62,136 nucleotides of DNA from Clostridiales bacterium UBA4039 (GCA_002382805.1 DGAD01000001.1:1-62136); one strand, 5' to 3'; shown: positions 18,857 through 28,423, counted from the first letter of the stretch. Numbers and translations: made by a program. The notes: generated from the letters alone by a model not told the origin.

Positions 18857-18879
18857 AGTATATACGAATAATATATACT
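18857..18879. promoter_or_regulatory. Perfect 8-bp dyad between divergent SDR and LCP genes
   Basis: AGTATATA (18857-18864) and TATATACT (18872-18879) are perfect inverted repeats 7 bases apart. They lie in the 134-bp divergent intergenic region and could be an operator. The AT-only arms make chance more likely than for a GC-containing dyad. Confidence 0.4.
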
Positions 18880-18967
18880 ATTTTTAAAACTTATTCAATT
18901 TTTTATATGCAGGATAGAGATATATATGGTAATATAGAAGTCGAGATTATTTTGCATGGAGGGCGAC

Positions 18968-19951
18968 ATGGATAAAGACTTACGAGAATTATTAATGTTA
19001 TCGTTAACAATAGCGATCATATTTTTTGGTTCATTTTTAGTGGTAGGAACCCATAAAGACAATCAACAAGAGATAGAAGAGACCATTCAAACGGATAAAG
19101 GCGTTGAAGAAGTTCAAGTGGAAGAGGAAGAGACAGAAGAGGAATCCTTTCATCCAGATTCATTTACAGGGCTTTTAATAGGATTTGATAAGTCCCGAGG
19201 ATTAACGGATGTTATTATGGTCGGATATTTTGATGCGACAACGAGTGAGTTTAAAGTTATCTCTGTTCCCCGTGACTTGCATATTGACTTTCGAAAAGAG
19301 CCGTTTAAGACGATTAAAGAAAATGATCCAAACAATCGAATTGCTTATTGTAAGTTAGGCGAAGTCTATTACAATCTAGGGAAAGATCATGATGCACTAA
19401 AACAATTAAAAAAGATTATTAGTGTTATTGTAGGCCTAGAGATAGATTATATGGCAACGATTGATGTCGGAGGATTTAAAGAAGTTGTGGATGCGGTTGG
19501 TGGGGTTGAGTTTTATGTTCCCCAGCGTATGTACTATCCTGATCCGCTACAAGACTTATATATTGATTTGCAAGAAGGGCTACAGTTACTTGATGGGGAC
19601 AAAGCAGAACAGCTTGTACGTTACCGACAGTATAAAATGGGTGATTTGCAACGTATTCAAGTACAACAAGATTTTATGGTTGCCTTATATACGAAGATTA
19701 GTCAGATTAGAGACTTTAATAAGGTTGCTGAATTAGTAACTATCGGATATAATATATTTGACTCGGATTTCGGACTGGCCTTTGGGTTAGACTATGCGGA
19801 ATATTTTTTCGACATGAAAGACCAGGATATATTGTCTTCAGAGAATATGGTGATTTTACCATCCTATGGAGAAAGAATTAATGGAATTTGGTACCAGAAG
19901 TGGTCATTAGAAGAGCATCATGAAGTAGTAGAAGAATTAATGAATCGATGA
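18968..19951 (+). CDS. LytR-CpsA-Psr family protein, short form
   Basis: LCP enzymes move teichoic-acid or other anionic polymers from an undecaprenyl carrier onto peptidoglycan, outside the membrane. ATG 18968 has GGAGGG at 18958-18963, giving 327 residues (an in-frame ATG at 18956 has no site). One N-terminal membrane anchor (about 7-28) and an acidic linker precede the LCP domain. The domain shows LLIGFDKSRGLTDVIMVG, SVPRDLHIDF with the conserved Arg-Asp, and LVRYRQYKMGDLQRIQVQQ. There is no C-terminal LytR_C domain. It leads a cluster with a second LCP gene and a TagA-like transferase. Confidence 0.9.
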   Translation: MDKDLRELLMLSLTIAIIFFGSFLVVGTHKDNQQEIEETIQTDKGVEEVQVEEEETEEESFHPDSFTGLLIGFDKSRGLTDVIMVGYFDATTSEFKVISVPRDLHIDFRKEPFKTIKENDPNNRIAYCKLGEVYYNLGKDHDALKQLKKIISVIVGLEIDYMATIDVGGFKEVVDAVGGVEFYVPQRMYYPDPLQDLYIDLQEGLQLLDGDKAEQLVRYRQYKMGDLQRIQVQQDFMVALYTKISQIRDFNKVAELVTIGYNIFDSDFGLAFGLDYAEYFFDMKDQDILSSENMVILPSYGERINGIWYQKWSLEEHHEVVEELMNR

Positions 19952-19972
19952 CATAGGAAGTAAGGAGTTATC

Positions 19973-21370
19973 ATGGCTAAAAAGAGAAAAAACAGGCATA
20001 TATATTTGATCAATAAATTCATAAAAATATTTTTTGTATCCTTTGTATTGCTAATTATAGTAGCATCCTTGGGAACGTATGGATATGTTCAAATAACAAG
20101 CAATAAGATTTTAGAAGCATTAAAGAATAATCCGATTACAGTGAATGGAACAGATGATGGTATTGACGAGGTGCTAAGCGAAGAAGATGCATCTCATATT
20201 GTGTCTAAGGAATTAACAACAGTAGCGATTTTTGGTGTTGACGAAGATGGTTACCGTACCGATGTGAATATGATTGCTTTTTTTAACCATAAGCTTGGGG
20301 ATATTGATATTATATCTATCCCAAGAGATACAAAAGTTCGTATTCCGGATGATATCTATTCGGAGATAACAAAAGTACGTAGTGACGTAAAACAATATTC
20401 ACGTATCAACGCGATACCGGCATATGTCAGTAGTAAAAAGCGTAATGATACTTCTGTTGAAGTGTTAGAGCAAGTGTTTGGTGTGAAAATTGACTACTAT
20501 GTTAATATGAACTTGGAAGGGTTTAAATATATTGTTGATGCAGTAGGACCTATTTATATGGATATTCCAAGGCCTTTGAAATATAGTGACCCGCTACAGA
20601 ATTTGTATATTAATCTTGATGCCGGATATCAGCCCCTTAATGGTGCTCAGGCTGAGCAATTGGTACGTTATCGCAAAGGGTACTCTAACGCAGATATCGG
20701 TCGAATTGATATGCAACATGAGTTTATGAAAGCTTTTATGGAGCAGGTGCTAGAGCCTGACAAAAAGTTTAATATGGTAACGATTTTAGAGACGATTTTT
20801 AACCATGTGACAACAAATTTTACCGATGCAGTGGACTATTTAATCTATATTGATGATATTTCTGCAGATAAGATAAGCATGACAACACTTCCTGGAGCTG
20901 GAAGCAAGACAGATGGATCTTATGAATATGATCAGGCGGCATCAAAAGAATTAATCGAAGGCATTATCAATAAAAAAGAGATTGTTCCCGTACCGGAAAA
21001 TCAAAATGCGGAGGGGCAACAAACAACCAATGATGAAGGAACACAAGAACCAGAAGTTGAAATTGAAGTGGATCCAATTGAAATACTTGACCCAACAGAG
21101 TTTGCCATTTCTGTACAAAATGCAACGAACATCAGCGGATTAGCAGGACGTACAAAAGAGCGACTTAAAACTATAGGGTTTGATGTAGTGGATGCGAGTA
21201 ATTATAAGGATAAATCCCTAAAGCAAACCGTTATCATAGCACCGGTTCAAGAAGTGGGTGAAGCGTTAGAGACGCACTTTAACAATCCGAAAATTACAAT
21301 TGATGAATCGTTGATGGACAAAGAAATTCAAGTGATTATTGCCATTGGTGCCAATGACAGTGATCAGTAG
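19973..21370 (+). CDS. LytR-CpsA-Psr family protein with LytR_C domain
   Basis: A second LCP transferase of 465 residues, 21 bases after the first, with ribosome site AAGGAG. It has one N-terminal membrane helix (about 15-38), an LCP domain with IFGVDEDGYRTDVNMIAF, SIPRDTKVRIP and LVRYRKGYSNADIGRIDMQ, and an acidic Gln/Glu-rich linker. A C-terminal LytR_C domain (VQNATNISGLAGRTKERL) follows and is lacking in its neighbour. The two genes probably arose by duplication, since the PDPLQDLYI and DPLQNLYI segments align closely. Two paralogues may attach different polymers. Confidence 0.91.
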   Translation: MAKKRKNRHIYLINKFIKIFFVSFVLLIIVASLGTYGYVQITSNKILEALKNNPITVNGTDDGIDEVLSEEDASHIVSKELTTVAIFGVDEDGYRTDVNMIAFFNHKLGDIDIISIPRDTKVRIPDDIYSEITKVRSDVKQYSRINAIPAYVSSKKRNDTSVEVLEQVFGVKIDYYVNMNLEGFKYIVDAVGPIYMDIPRPLKYSDPLQNLYINLDAGYQPLNGAQAEQLVRYRKGYSNADIGRIDMQHEFMKAFMEQVLEPDKKFNMVTILETIFNHVTTNFTDAVDYLIYIDDISADKISMTTLPGAGSKTDGSYEYDQAASKELIEGIINKKEIVPVPENQNAEGQQTTNDEGTQEPEVEIEVDPIEILDPTEFAISVQNATNISGLAGRTKERLKTIGFDVVDASNYKDKSLKQTVIIAPVQEVGEALETHFNNPKITIDESLMDKEIQVIIAIGANDSDQ

Positions 21371-21381
21371 AGCGAGGAAAT

Positions 21382-22110
21382 ATGAAAACTAGACAGAATA
21401 TTTTAGGTGTGATTTTTGACAATGTCACGATGCAAGAAGCGTTTAACTATGGACTTGGTTTGTTTTCACGACAAACCAAGTCAGTTATTTACACTCCGAA
21501 TCCGGAAATAGTTATGGCAGCTTATGAGGATGATGACCTTAAGAACAATCTTAATCAAGCTGATTTAGTATTGCCGGATGGAATCGGAGTGGTTATTGGG
21601 TCAAAGCTCATAGGCAGACCTTTAAAAGAGAGAGTTGCAGGATTTGATTTTATCCAACAACTATTCGCAGCATTAAAAGATACGGACTATACCGTATATT
21701 TTTTTGGCTCAAAAGAGGGCGTTGCAGAATTAGCGGCAGAAAAAATGCAAAAGAAATATCCGGGACTTTCCATAGCTGGAACATGGCATGGGTACGAAAA
21801 AGATACTGAAAAAGTTATTGCAGATATTAATCGAGTAAAACCGGACTTGTTATTAGTCGGTTTAGGTGCGCCAAGGCAGGAACAATGGATTTCACAAAAC
21901 AAGGAGCGCATTGACGCAAAAGTATTTGCGGGCATCGGAGGATCGTTTGATGGTATGGCAGGGGTTGTTAAACGGGCGCCGGATATTTTTATACGGTTAA
22001 ATCTTGAGTGGTTTTATCGCTTACTTAAGCAACCGACACGATTTAAGCGTATGTTAAAACTACCATTATTTTTAATAAAAGTGATTATTGAAGGACGAAA
22101 TTACACGTAG
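21382..22110 (+). CDS. tagA: WecG/TagA/CpsF-family glycosyltransferase
   Basis: GT26 glycosyltransferase of 242 residues. TagA adds N-acetylmannosamine to GlcNAc-PP-undecaprenol at the start of wall teichoic acid linkage-unit synthesis. Family signatures are visible: TPNPEIVMAAYEDD, DLVLPDGIGVV, the conserved FFGSKEGVAELAA, PDLLLVGLGAPRQEQWI and IGGSFDGMAG. The C-terminal RLNLEWFYRLLKQPTRFKRM is the usual membrane-binding tail. The position after two LCP genes fits a shared wall-polymer role. The exact sugar is inferred from the family. Confidence 0.88.
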   Translation: MKTRQNILGVIFDNVTMQEAFNYGLGLFSRQTKSVIYTPNPEIVMAAYEDDDLKNNLNQADLVLPDGIGVVIGSKLIGRPLKERVAGFDFIQQLFAALKDTDYTVYFFGSKEGVAELAAEKMQKKYPGLSIAGTWHGYEKDTEKVIADINRVKPDLLLVGLGAPRQEQWISQNKERIDAKVFAGIGGSFDGMAGVVKRAPDIFIRLNLEWFYRLLKQPTRFKRMLKLPLFLIKVIIEGRNYT

Positions 22111-22119
22111 AGGTGAATT

Positions 22120-23013
22120 ATGGAATTACGAAGCAAGCGACACCCGATTATTGACTACTTACTTATTATCATTGGTACAACAATTTTAGCCATTTCGATT
22201 AACATGTTCTTTGATCCACTGGAGATGGTTACAGGAGGCGTTACCGGATTAGCGATTATTATCAAAGCGGTTACTGAACACCTGATAGAAGGTGGGGTAC
22301 CAATTTATCTGACAAATTTGCTGATTAACGTTCCGTTATTTATTATTGCAGTTATTTTAAAGGGGAAAAACTTTGGCGTACGAAGCCTGTTTGCAACATT
22401 TTATCTATCTTTTGCCTTGTTATATACGGATGGATTACAACCCTTGACCTTTGATAATTTGTTAGGAGGCGTCTTTGGAGGTGTGCTTGCAGGCGTAGGA
22501 CTTGGACTTGTTTTTAGTGCTTTTTCGACAACAGGAGGTACAGATTTAGCGGCAAGTATTATTCAACACTTTGCTAAACATATTTCCGTAGCGCAGATTA
22601 TGCTTTTTTTAGATGCGTTGATTGTACTGCTAGGATTATATATTTTCGGACCCGAAAAGACGATGTATGCCATTATTTCCATATATATTTCTATGAAAGT
22701 TATTGATGGCATTTTGGAGGGGCTACATTTTTCGAAGGCGGCCTTTATTATTTCGGATTTTAGCGAAGCTATTTCTGAACAGTTAATGGAAACTTTAGAT
22801 CGAGGTGTGACTGGGCTCAGTGCAGAAGGAAAATATACGCACAATAAAAAGGAGCTTCTCTTGTGTGTTGTGTCTAAAAGAGAAATCGTAACCCTAAAAG
22901 AAATTGTTCGAGATATCGATAAAAATGCATTTGTCATTGTCGCAGACGTGCGCGAAGTGGTTGGAGAAGGTTTTGTGGAATATGAAGTCCCTAAAAATGA
23001 AGCGATAAAATAG
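22120..23013 (+). CDS. YitT-family membrane protein (DUF161/DUF2179)
   Basis: A 297-residue membrane protein of the YitT family, abundant in Firmicutes and without an established function. The N-terminal two-thirds holds about five to six membrane helices with the Gly-rich signatures FDPLEMVTGGVTGLAIII and STTGGTDLAA. The C-terminal soluble DUF2179 domain (about 215-290) includes RGVTGLSAEGKYT and ends in a small alpha/beta fold. It lies 9 bases after tagA with an AGAGGTG site, so it is the last gene of the LCP cluster. No clear terminator follows. Confidence 0.88.
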   Translation: MELRSKRHPIIDYLLIIIGTTILAISINMFFDPLEMVTGGVTGLAIIIKAVTEHLIEGGVPIYLTNLLINVPLFIIAVILKGKNFGVRSLFATFYLSFALLYTDGLQPLTFDNLLGGVFGGVLAGVGLGLVFSAFSTTGGTDLAASIIQHFAKHISVAQIMLFLDALIVLLGLYIFGPEKTMYAIISIYISMKVIDGILEGLHFSKAAFIISDFSEAISEQLMETLDRGVTGLSAEGKYTHNKKELLLCVVSKREIVTLKEIVRDIDKNAFVIVADVREVVGEGFVEYEVPKNEAIK

Positions 23014-23249
23014 ACAATGTGCCCATAAATGGGAGGCGGTTTTGGTGTGACAACAGAATGTGTTGTTCAATGTTGATAGGAATAAAAGGAAAACCCCTCT
23101 GAATATATTGCAAAATAGCTGTAAATAGCAATGTACACAAATTCAAAATGCACCTTTTGTATATTTAATCTATAGTTTTCATTGGTTAAGTATAGTATAG
23201 TAATACATAACGTAACAGACATTAACCAATATTCCACAAGGGGGCCCAT
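23014..23249 (+). promoter_or_regulatory. Leader and control region of the MsmX-like gene, with inverted repeat
   Basis: This 236-bp stretch has no gene. It contains a perfect 9-bp inverted repeat, ATTGGTTAA (23181-23189) and TTAACCAAT (23222-23230), whose 32-nt spacer includes TATAGT sequences that could serve as -10 boxes. A weaker ACAACA/TGTTGT hairpin lies near 23048-23065. The layout suggests an operator or leader stem around the start of transcription. No strong -35 is visible. Confidence 0.4.
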
Positions 23250-24362
23250 ATGGCAAGTTTATCTCTTAAGAACATCAAAAAAGTATATTCAGGAAATGTA
23301 ACAGCAGTTCAAGACTTCAACCTTGAAATTGCAGACAAAGAATTTATCATCTTCGTTGGACCATCAGGATGTGGTAAATCTACGACACTTCGTATGATTG
23401 CTGGTCTTGAAGAAATCTCAGAAGGTGAATTATACATTGGCGATCGCTTAGTTAACGATGTAGAGCCAAAAGATCGTGATATTGCGATGGTTTTCCAAAA
23501 CTATGCATTGTATCCACATATGACGGTATATGACAACATGGCATTTGGTCTTAAATTACGTAAGACGCCAAAAGCTGAAATTGATCGTCGTGTACAAGAA
23601 GCGGCTAAGATTCTTGGTATTGAAGTATTACTTGATCGTCGACCAAAAGCATTATCTGGTGGACAACGTCAACGTGTTGCTATGGGTCGTGCGATTGTTC
23701 GTGAACCAAAAGTATTCTTAATGGATGAGCCTTTATCAAACCTTGATGCTAAGCTTAGAGTTCAAATGCGTATTGAGATTTCTCGCTTACATCAAAGACT
23801 TCAAACAACAATTATCTATGTAACACATGACCAGGTAGAGGCGATGACACTTGGAACAAGAATCGTTGTTATGAAAGATGGTATTATCCAACAAGTGGAT
23901 ACACCTTCAAACCTTTATGATCACCCAACAAACCTTTTCGTTGCTGGATTCATTGGTTCACCTCAAATGAACTTCTTGGATGCAAAAGTTTCAAAAACAG
24001 GTGATGATATCACTTTATTATTTGGAACAAACTCGATTTTATTAAAAGGAAAGCAAGCACAATCTATGATTGATGGTGGCTATGTAGATAAAGAAATCGT
24101 ATTTGGTATCCGTCCAGAAGACATTCATGAAGATCAAGCCTATATGGATGCACATCCAGAAGCTGTTATTGACTTTGATGTTAACGTTGTCGAAATGTTA
24201 GGTGCAGAGCTTAACGTTATCGGTAGTGTAGATGCTTTTGATGTTACTGCTAAGACGGATCCACGATATAAAGTTGAATCAGGTCAAACAGTAAAAATGG
24301 CATTTGACCTTAATCGCTTACATTTATTCGACAAAGAGACAGAAAAAGTAATAGAATTGTAA
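23250..24362 (+). CDS. msmX: Sugar ABC transporter ATPase, MsmX/UgpC type
   Basis: ATPase that energises carbohydrate importers. Its 370 residues contain Walker [11 protein letters not shown], a Q-loop, the signature [14 protein letters not shown], Walker B VFLMDEP, and a C-terminal MalK-type TOBE region. There is no permease or binding-protein gene beside it, and it has its own promoter region and terminator. Stand-alone MsmX proteins in Firmicutes serve several different sugar importers, and I infer that here. The codons look like those of a highly expressed gene. The ribosome site is AAGGGGG. Confidence 0.93.
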   Translation: MASLSLKNIKKVYSGNVTAVQDFNLEIADKEFIIFVGPSGCGKSTTLRMIAGLEEISEGELYIGDRLVNDVEPKDRDIAMVFQNYALYPHMTVYDNMAFGLKLRKTPKAEIDRRVQEAAKILGIEVLLDRRPKALSGGQRQRVAMGRAIVREPKVFLMDEPLSNLDAKLRVQMRIEISRLHQRLQTTIIYVTHDQVEAMTLGTRIVVMKDGIIQQVDTPSNLYDHPTNLFVAGFIGSPQMNFLDAKVSKTGDDITLLFGTNSILLKGKQAQSMIDGGYVDKEIVFGIRPEDIHEDQAYMDAHPEAVIDFDVNVVEMLGAELNVIGSVDAFDVTAKTDPRYKVESGQTVKMAFDLNRLHLFDKETEKVIEL

Positions 24363-24382
24363 GAGTAAAAAAAAAATAATTG

Positions 24383-24420
24383 GAGGGAATGCACAAAATT
24401 GTGCATTCCCTCTTTCAATT
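24383..24420 (+). terminator. Terminator of the MsmX-like gene
   Basis: A perfect 12-bp stem (24383-24394 with 24401-24412) and 6-nt loop are followed by a T-rich stretch. An A-run before it (from 24367) extends the pairing. Confidence 0.9.
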
Positions 24421-24428
24421 TTGTAAAT

Positions 24429-24439
24429 TATGCTATAAA
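24429..24439 (+). promoter_or_regulatory. Extended -10 promoter for the CdaR-like gene
   Basis: TATGC followed by TATAAA (24434-24439) forms an extended -10, 53 bases before the start codon. The -35 region is weak. Confidence 0.5.
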
Positions 24440-24491
24440 ATGGAAACAGAATCCAAAGATGCAAAACATCTAGAAAGTAGGAGAAAGTTAT

Positions 24492-25586
24492 ATGATTTCG
24501 AATCAAATAATTCAAAACACAATTGAAGGATTAAAAACAATTACTCGCATTGAACTTAGCGTTATGGATCCCGATGGAAAAATATTAGCGACAACGGAAG
24601 AGGAAAAATTAGGGGAATACAATTATGCAGTCCCTGATTTTATTAACTCACAAGCAGAGAGTCAACTTGTACAAGGCTATCAATTTTTTAAGGTGTTTGA
24701 TGACCGTACAGTGGAGTATGTTATTTCTGCTCAGGGTGAAGCGGAAGATGTATATAAAATCGGAAAGATAGCATCCTTCCAAATTCAAAATCTGCTAGTT
24801 GCTTACAAAGAACGTTTTGATAAGGATAACTTTATCAAAAACTTATTGTTAGATAATCTATTGCTTGTAGATATCTATAATCGTTCAAAAAAATTACATA
24901 TTGAAACGGACGTACGTCGTGTATCGATGATCGTTGAAACTAAATTCGAAAAAGACACAAATGCTCTTGAAATTGTACGTAGTATTTTTCCGGCTAAAAC
25001 GAAAGATTTTATTACAGCTGTGGATGAAAAAAATATTATTTTAGTCAAAGAACTTAAAGAAACAGATAACATTGAAGATATTGAAAAATTGGCACGTATG
25101 ATTGTTGATACATTAAATGCAGAGGCAATGAGTTCCGTATATGTTGCTATTGGAACAGTGGTTAATGACATTAAAGATGTATCAAGATCCTATAAAGAAG
25201 CAAAGATGGCATTGGAAGTTGGAAAAATCTTCTATACAGAAGCACATGTTATGGCATATGAGAATCTAGGTATCGGACGATTGATTTATCAATTGCCAAT
25301 TCCGCTATGCAAAATGTTTATCAGTGAAATATTCCAAGGACAATCACCGGATGAATTTGATGATGAAACATTGGCAACGATTAATAAATTCTTTGAAAAC
25401 AGCTTAAATGTGTCGGAAACATCAAGACAATTATATATCCATCGTAATACACTGGTATACCGCTTAGATAAACTTCAAAAAAACACAGGATTGGACTTGA
25501 GAACATTTGAAGACGCAATTACATTTAAAATTGCATTGATGGTTGTAAAATACATGCGTTATATGAGCCAGTCAGATGTATATTAA
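24492..25586 (+). CDS. CdaR/PucR-family transcriptional regulator
   Basis: A 364-residue regulator. The N-terminus resembles the sugar-diacid recognition domain (IIQNTIEGLKTITRIELSVM, DPDGKILATTE). The C-terminus has the PucR-type helix-turn-helix NVSETSRQLYIHRNTLVYRL, near residues 309-328. A GGDEF-like middle region (about 130-260) is usual in the family. Known CdaR proteins sense glucarate or glycerate, but no such catabolic gene is near. It lies between a sugar ATPase gene and ftsE. A role in controlling msmX is possible but not shown. Confidence 0.87.
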   Translation: MISNQIIQNTIEGLKTITRIELSVMDPDGKILATTEEEKLGEYNYAVPDFINSQAESQLVQGYQFFKVFDDRTVEYVISAQGEAEDVYKIGKIASFQIQNLLVAYKERFDKDNFIKNLLLDNLLLVDIYNRSKKLHIETDVRRVSMIVETKFEKDTNALEIVRSIFPAKTKDFITAVDEKNIILVKELKETDNIEDIEKLARMIVDTLNAEAMSSVYVAIGTVVNDIKDVSRSYKEAKMALEVGKIFYTEAHVMAYENLGIGRLIYQLPIPLCKMFISEIFQGQSPDEFDDETLATINKFFENSLNVSETSRQLYIHRNTLVYRLDKLQKNTGLDLRTFEDAITFKIALMVVKYMRYMSQSDVY

Positions 25587-25593
25587 CAATGGT

Positions 25594-25616
25594 CTTATCC
25601 GATAGGATAAGGGAGG
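25594..25616 (+). promoter_or_regulatory. Hairpin abutting the ftsE ribosome site
   Basis: CTTATCC (25594-25600) and GGATAAG (25605-25611) form a perfect 7-bp stem with a GATA loop. Its last base is the first G of the ribosome site GGGAGG (25611-25616). It has no T-tract, so it is not a terminator and may tune ftsE translation. Confidence 0.5.
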
Positions 25617-25622
25617 CTTAAA

Positions 25623-26309
25623 ATGATACGATTAGAAAATGTTTCAAAGACATATCCCAATGGCGTCAAAGCCCTTGACGATGTGTCGTTTTCCATAGAA
25701 AAAGGAGAGTTTGTATTTATTGTCGGAGGAAGTGGATCGGGAAAAACTTCGATAATCAAAAGCTTGATGTGCGAGATAAAAGTATCCTCCGGGCAGATAT
25801 ATGTTGAAGGTGTAGACATAACGAAACTAAGCAATCGAAAAGTGCCAAAGCTACGTCGTAATTTAGGTGTTGTATTTCAGGATTTTCGATTGCTACAAAA
25901 TATGTCTGTTTATCAAAATATCGCGTTTGCACTGCGTGTAACAGAGACACCTACACGTATTATACGAAAAACAGTTCCGACATTATTATCGATGGTCGGA
26001 CTAACACACAAAGCAAAAATGAAACCTTATCAATTATCAGGTGGAGAACAGCAGAGAACAGCATTAGCTAGGGCTCTTGCAAATAATCCGCCTATTCTTA
26101 TTGCAGATGAACCCACAGGTAACTTGGATCCAAAAATCTCCTGGGAAATCATGCGGTTGCTTCAAGACATTAACATGAGAGGAACGACAGTCGTTGTAGT
26201 AACTCATGATCGAGAAATCGTTGATGCAATGAAAAAACGTGTGATAACGTTAAAACATGGACGTGTAATTAAGGACATTCAAAGAGGAGACTATGGTTAT
26301 GAGAATTAA
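25623..26309 (+). CDS. ftsE: Cell-division ABC ATPase FtsE
   Basis: ATPase of the FtsEX complex, which signals across the membrane to peptidoglycan hydrolases at division or elongation sites. The 228 residues contain Walker A GGSGSGKTS, the signature LSGGEQQRTALARAL and Walker B ILIADEPTGNLDP, followed by the ADEPTGNLDP hallmark of this ABC subgroup. It overlaps ftsX by 17 bases. Its downstream neighbours are FtsX, an M23 hydrolase and a C-terminal processing protease, which is the usual Firmicutes group. Confidence 0.95.
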   Translation: MIRLENVSKTYPNGVKALDDVSFSIEKGEFVFIVGGSGSGKTSIIKSLMCEIKVSSGQIYVEGVDITKLSNRKVPKLRRNLGVVFQDFRLLQNMSVYQNIAFALRVTETPTRIIRKTVPTLLSMVGLTHKAKMKPYQLSGGEQQRTALARALANNPPILIADEPTGNLDPKISWEIMRLLQDINMRGTTVVVVTHDREIVDAMKKRVITLKHGRVIKDIQRGDYGYEN

Positions 26310-27207
26310 AACTCTATGGTATTGCTTGATAGAAGGCATAAAAAACCTTTTTAAGAATAGATTGATGTCACTTGCATCCATATTAACCATTGTAGCAAGC
26401 TTATTTATTGTTAGTATATTTTACTCTATAACAGTAAATTTAAACTATACACTAGATGAGTTTGAACATAATATTGGAATTGCAATATTCTTTGAAGAAA
26501 ATGTAACAGAAAACGAAATATTAACACTTAAGACGCAATTGGAAGCTCGTGAAGAAGTGTATGAAGTGACCTATGTCAGTGAAAAACAAGCATGGGAGGA
26601 CTTCAAAGGAGACTATTTTGCAGGAAGAGAAGATTTACTTGAAGGATTTGATGAAGATAATCCATTGGTTGGATCGGCGTCCTTACAGGTTCTGTTTAAT
26701 GACATATCAAAGCAAGACCATCTTATTCGTCTCCTAGAATCTGAAAGCATTGTTCGACACGTTAAGGAAGCTAGAGAAGTGGCGGCTATAGTTGAGAATT
26801 TTAATGATTTGGTTGCATATATCAGCTTAGCGCTTATTGTCATCCTATCAATTATTTCGCTATTTATTATTTCCAATACGATTCGTTTAGGTATTGCTCT
26901 TAGAAAGCGCGAAATCAATGTTATGCGTTATATCGGAGCAAAGTCGATGATGATTCGTGGTCCGTTTATTGTTGAAGGGGCGCTTATTGGAGTCATAGGT
27001 TCAGCAATACCACTTATTGCTATATCAAATTTTTATGATCGAGTCATACAAAGTATTATGACGCAATTTTACCTTTTGAATGATTTTCTTGTATTTATTC
27101 CGGTAGAACAATTAATGGTTCAATTAACGCCAATTATGCTTATATCAGGATCTGCACTTGGGATTATTGGAAGCCGATTTACCATTGGAAGATATTTAAA
27201 GGTTTAA
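26293..27207 (+). CDS. ftsX: Cell-division membrane protein FtsX
   Basis: Membrane partner of FtsE. The 304 residues show the FtsX plan: a first membrane helix (about 22-46), an extracytoplasmic domain of about 125 residues which in Gram-positives contacts the hydrolase, then three helices in the C-terminal 130 residues. The conserved LRKREINVMRYIGAKSMMIR lies between helices 2 and 3. The ribosome site is GAGG at 26284; the second ATG at 26299 is an alternative start. It sits within the ftsE end and 40 bases before the M23 gene. Confidence 0.94.
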   Translation: MVMRIKTLWYCLIEGIKNLFKNRLMSLASILTIVASLFIVSIFYSITVNLNYTLDEFEHNIGIAIFFEENVTENEILTLKTQLEAREEVYEVTYVSEKQAWEDFKGDYFAGREDLLEGFDEDNPLVGSASLQVLFNDISKQDHLIRLLESESIVRHVKEAREVAAIVENFNDLVAYISLALIVILSIISLFIISNTIRLGIALRKREINVMRYIGAKSMMIRGPFIVEGALIGVIGSAIPLIAISNFYDRVIQSIMTQFYLLNDFLVFIPVEQLMVQLTPIMLISGSALGIIGSRFTIGRYLKV

Positions 27208-27247
27208 CAAGGAGTTAAGATACCTGTAATGATAGGAGGGTGATGAT

Positions 27248-28423
27248 GTGGGCAAAAAATTAATACATCAGCGGTTCTTGTTAACTCTGCTTTTAGCGGT
27301 GTTGATTCCAGTTGTCGCTTTAAGTGTCAACGCAAGAACGTCAATTGAAGATTTAGAACAGCAAAAAAAAGAGACAGAACAAGCGATTGAAGATGCAAAA
27401 GAGGAATTTGCGCAAAAAAATGCAGGCATTGCAGAGCGCTCCTACCAGATTTTAGAGTTGGAGGAGGAGACAAATCGCATCAATAATGCGATTGCAAAGA
27501 CGAATTCTGACATTGCAACTAAGGAAGAAGAAATTGGGCTAACGCTTGAGCAGTTAGACTTAATCCGCGAAGAACAAGATGTATATTATGAGCAGACAAA
27601 AGAACGTATAAAGGTCATGTATGAATTTGGATCAACAGAGTATCTTGAGGTACTTCTAGAATCTAAAGACACTAGTGATTTTTTTAATCGTTTAGAATAT
27701 TTGAATAAATTAGTAGCATATGACCAAGAAATGCTCGAAAAGATTCAAGAAATTGAAGAAGAAATTAAGCGTCATGAAAACCAGTTGACAGTTGAAAAGA
27801 TTGAACTGGAAGAGTTGCAGGCGGAAAACATGGTTCAAAAAAATGATGTTGAGGCATTGCGCGTAAAAAAAGAAAATGAAATTTTATCTATTCAAGAAGA
27901 TAAAGAACTAATTCTTCAAGAAATTCAAATGATGGAAAAAGAGCAAGAAGAACGCGATAAAATGATTGAAGAACTTATAAAGCTTTATGCGGATAGTACG
28001 ATATTATTCGGTGGTGATTTGGACTGGCCGGTTCCTGGATGGACACGTATCTCTTCAAAATTTGGTCCAAGAATACATCCCGTGCATGGATACCGAAGTA
28101 CACATACCGGAATTGATATTCCCGCATCTTATGGAACGTCTGTCAAAGCTGCGGGAAGCGGTCGTGTTATTTTTGCCGGTTGGGGAACAGCTTATGGTAA
28201 CTTCATTTTGATTGACCATGGCGTAGACCCGCAAAAACGACATGTCGTTACCCAATATGCGCATAATTCCGAATTATTGGTTTCAGAAGGCGATGTTGTT
28301 GTTCGGGGAGAGACCATCGCAAAGGTTGGTAGTACTGGGTGGTCAACAGGGAACCATCTACACTTTGGCGTTCAAATCGGGGGCGAGTGGGTGGATCCAT
28401 TGCAAAAAGCATCAGCAAACTAA
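27248..28423 (+). CDS. M23 peptidase with coiled coil, FtsEX-linked hydrolase (EnvC/PcsB type)
   Basis: Secreted murein endopeptidase. The GTG start follows GGAGGGTG. A signal peptide (hydrophobic 9-27, ending SVNA) leads into a long Glu/Lys-rich coiled coil (about 30-245) and a C-terminal LytM domain. The zinc residues look complete: HPVHGYRSTHTGIDI holds the first His and Asp, and the HLHF motif is near the end. So, unlike degenerate EnvC, it should be catalytic itself. The coiled coil is the expected contact to FtsX. The product has 391 residues. Its place directly after ftsEX supports a role as their effector. Confidence 0.92.
   Translation: MGKKLIHQRFLLTLLLAVLIPVVALSVNARTSIEDLEQQKKETEQAIEDAKEEFAQKNAGIAERSYQILELEEETNRINNAIAKTNSDIATKEEEIGLTLEQLDLIREEQDVYYEQTKERIKVMYEFGSTEYLEVLLESKDTSDFFNRLEYLNKLVAYDQEMLEKIQEIEEEIKRHENQLTVEKIELEELQAENMVQKNDVEALRVKKENEILSIQEDKELILQEIQMMEKEQEERDKMIEELIKLYADSTILFGGDLDWPVPGWTRISSKFGPRIHPVHGYRSTHTGIDIPASYGTSVKAAGSGRVIFAGWGTAYGNFILIDHGVDPQKRHVVTQYAHNSELLVSEGDVVVRGETIAKVGSTGWSTGNHLHFGVQIGGEWVDPLQKASAN

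Noticed and set aside
23014..23180. Riboswitch in the leader of the MsmX-like gene
   Set aside because: Only short hairpins are visible and no known riboswitch core could be recognised.
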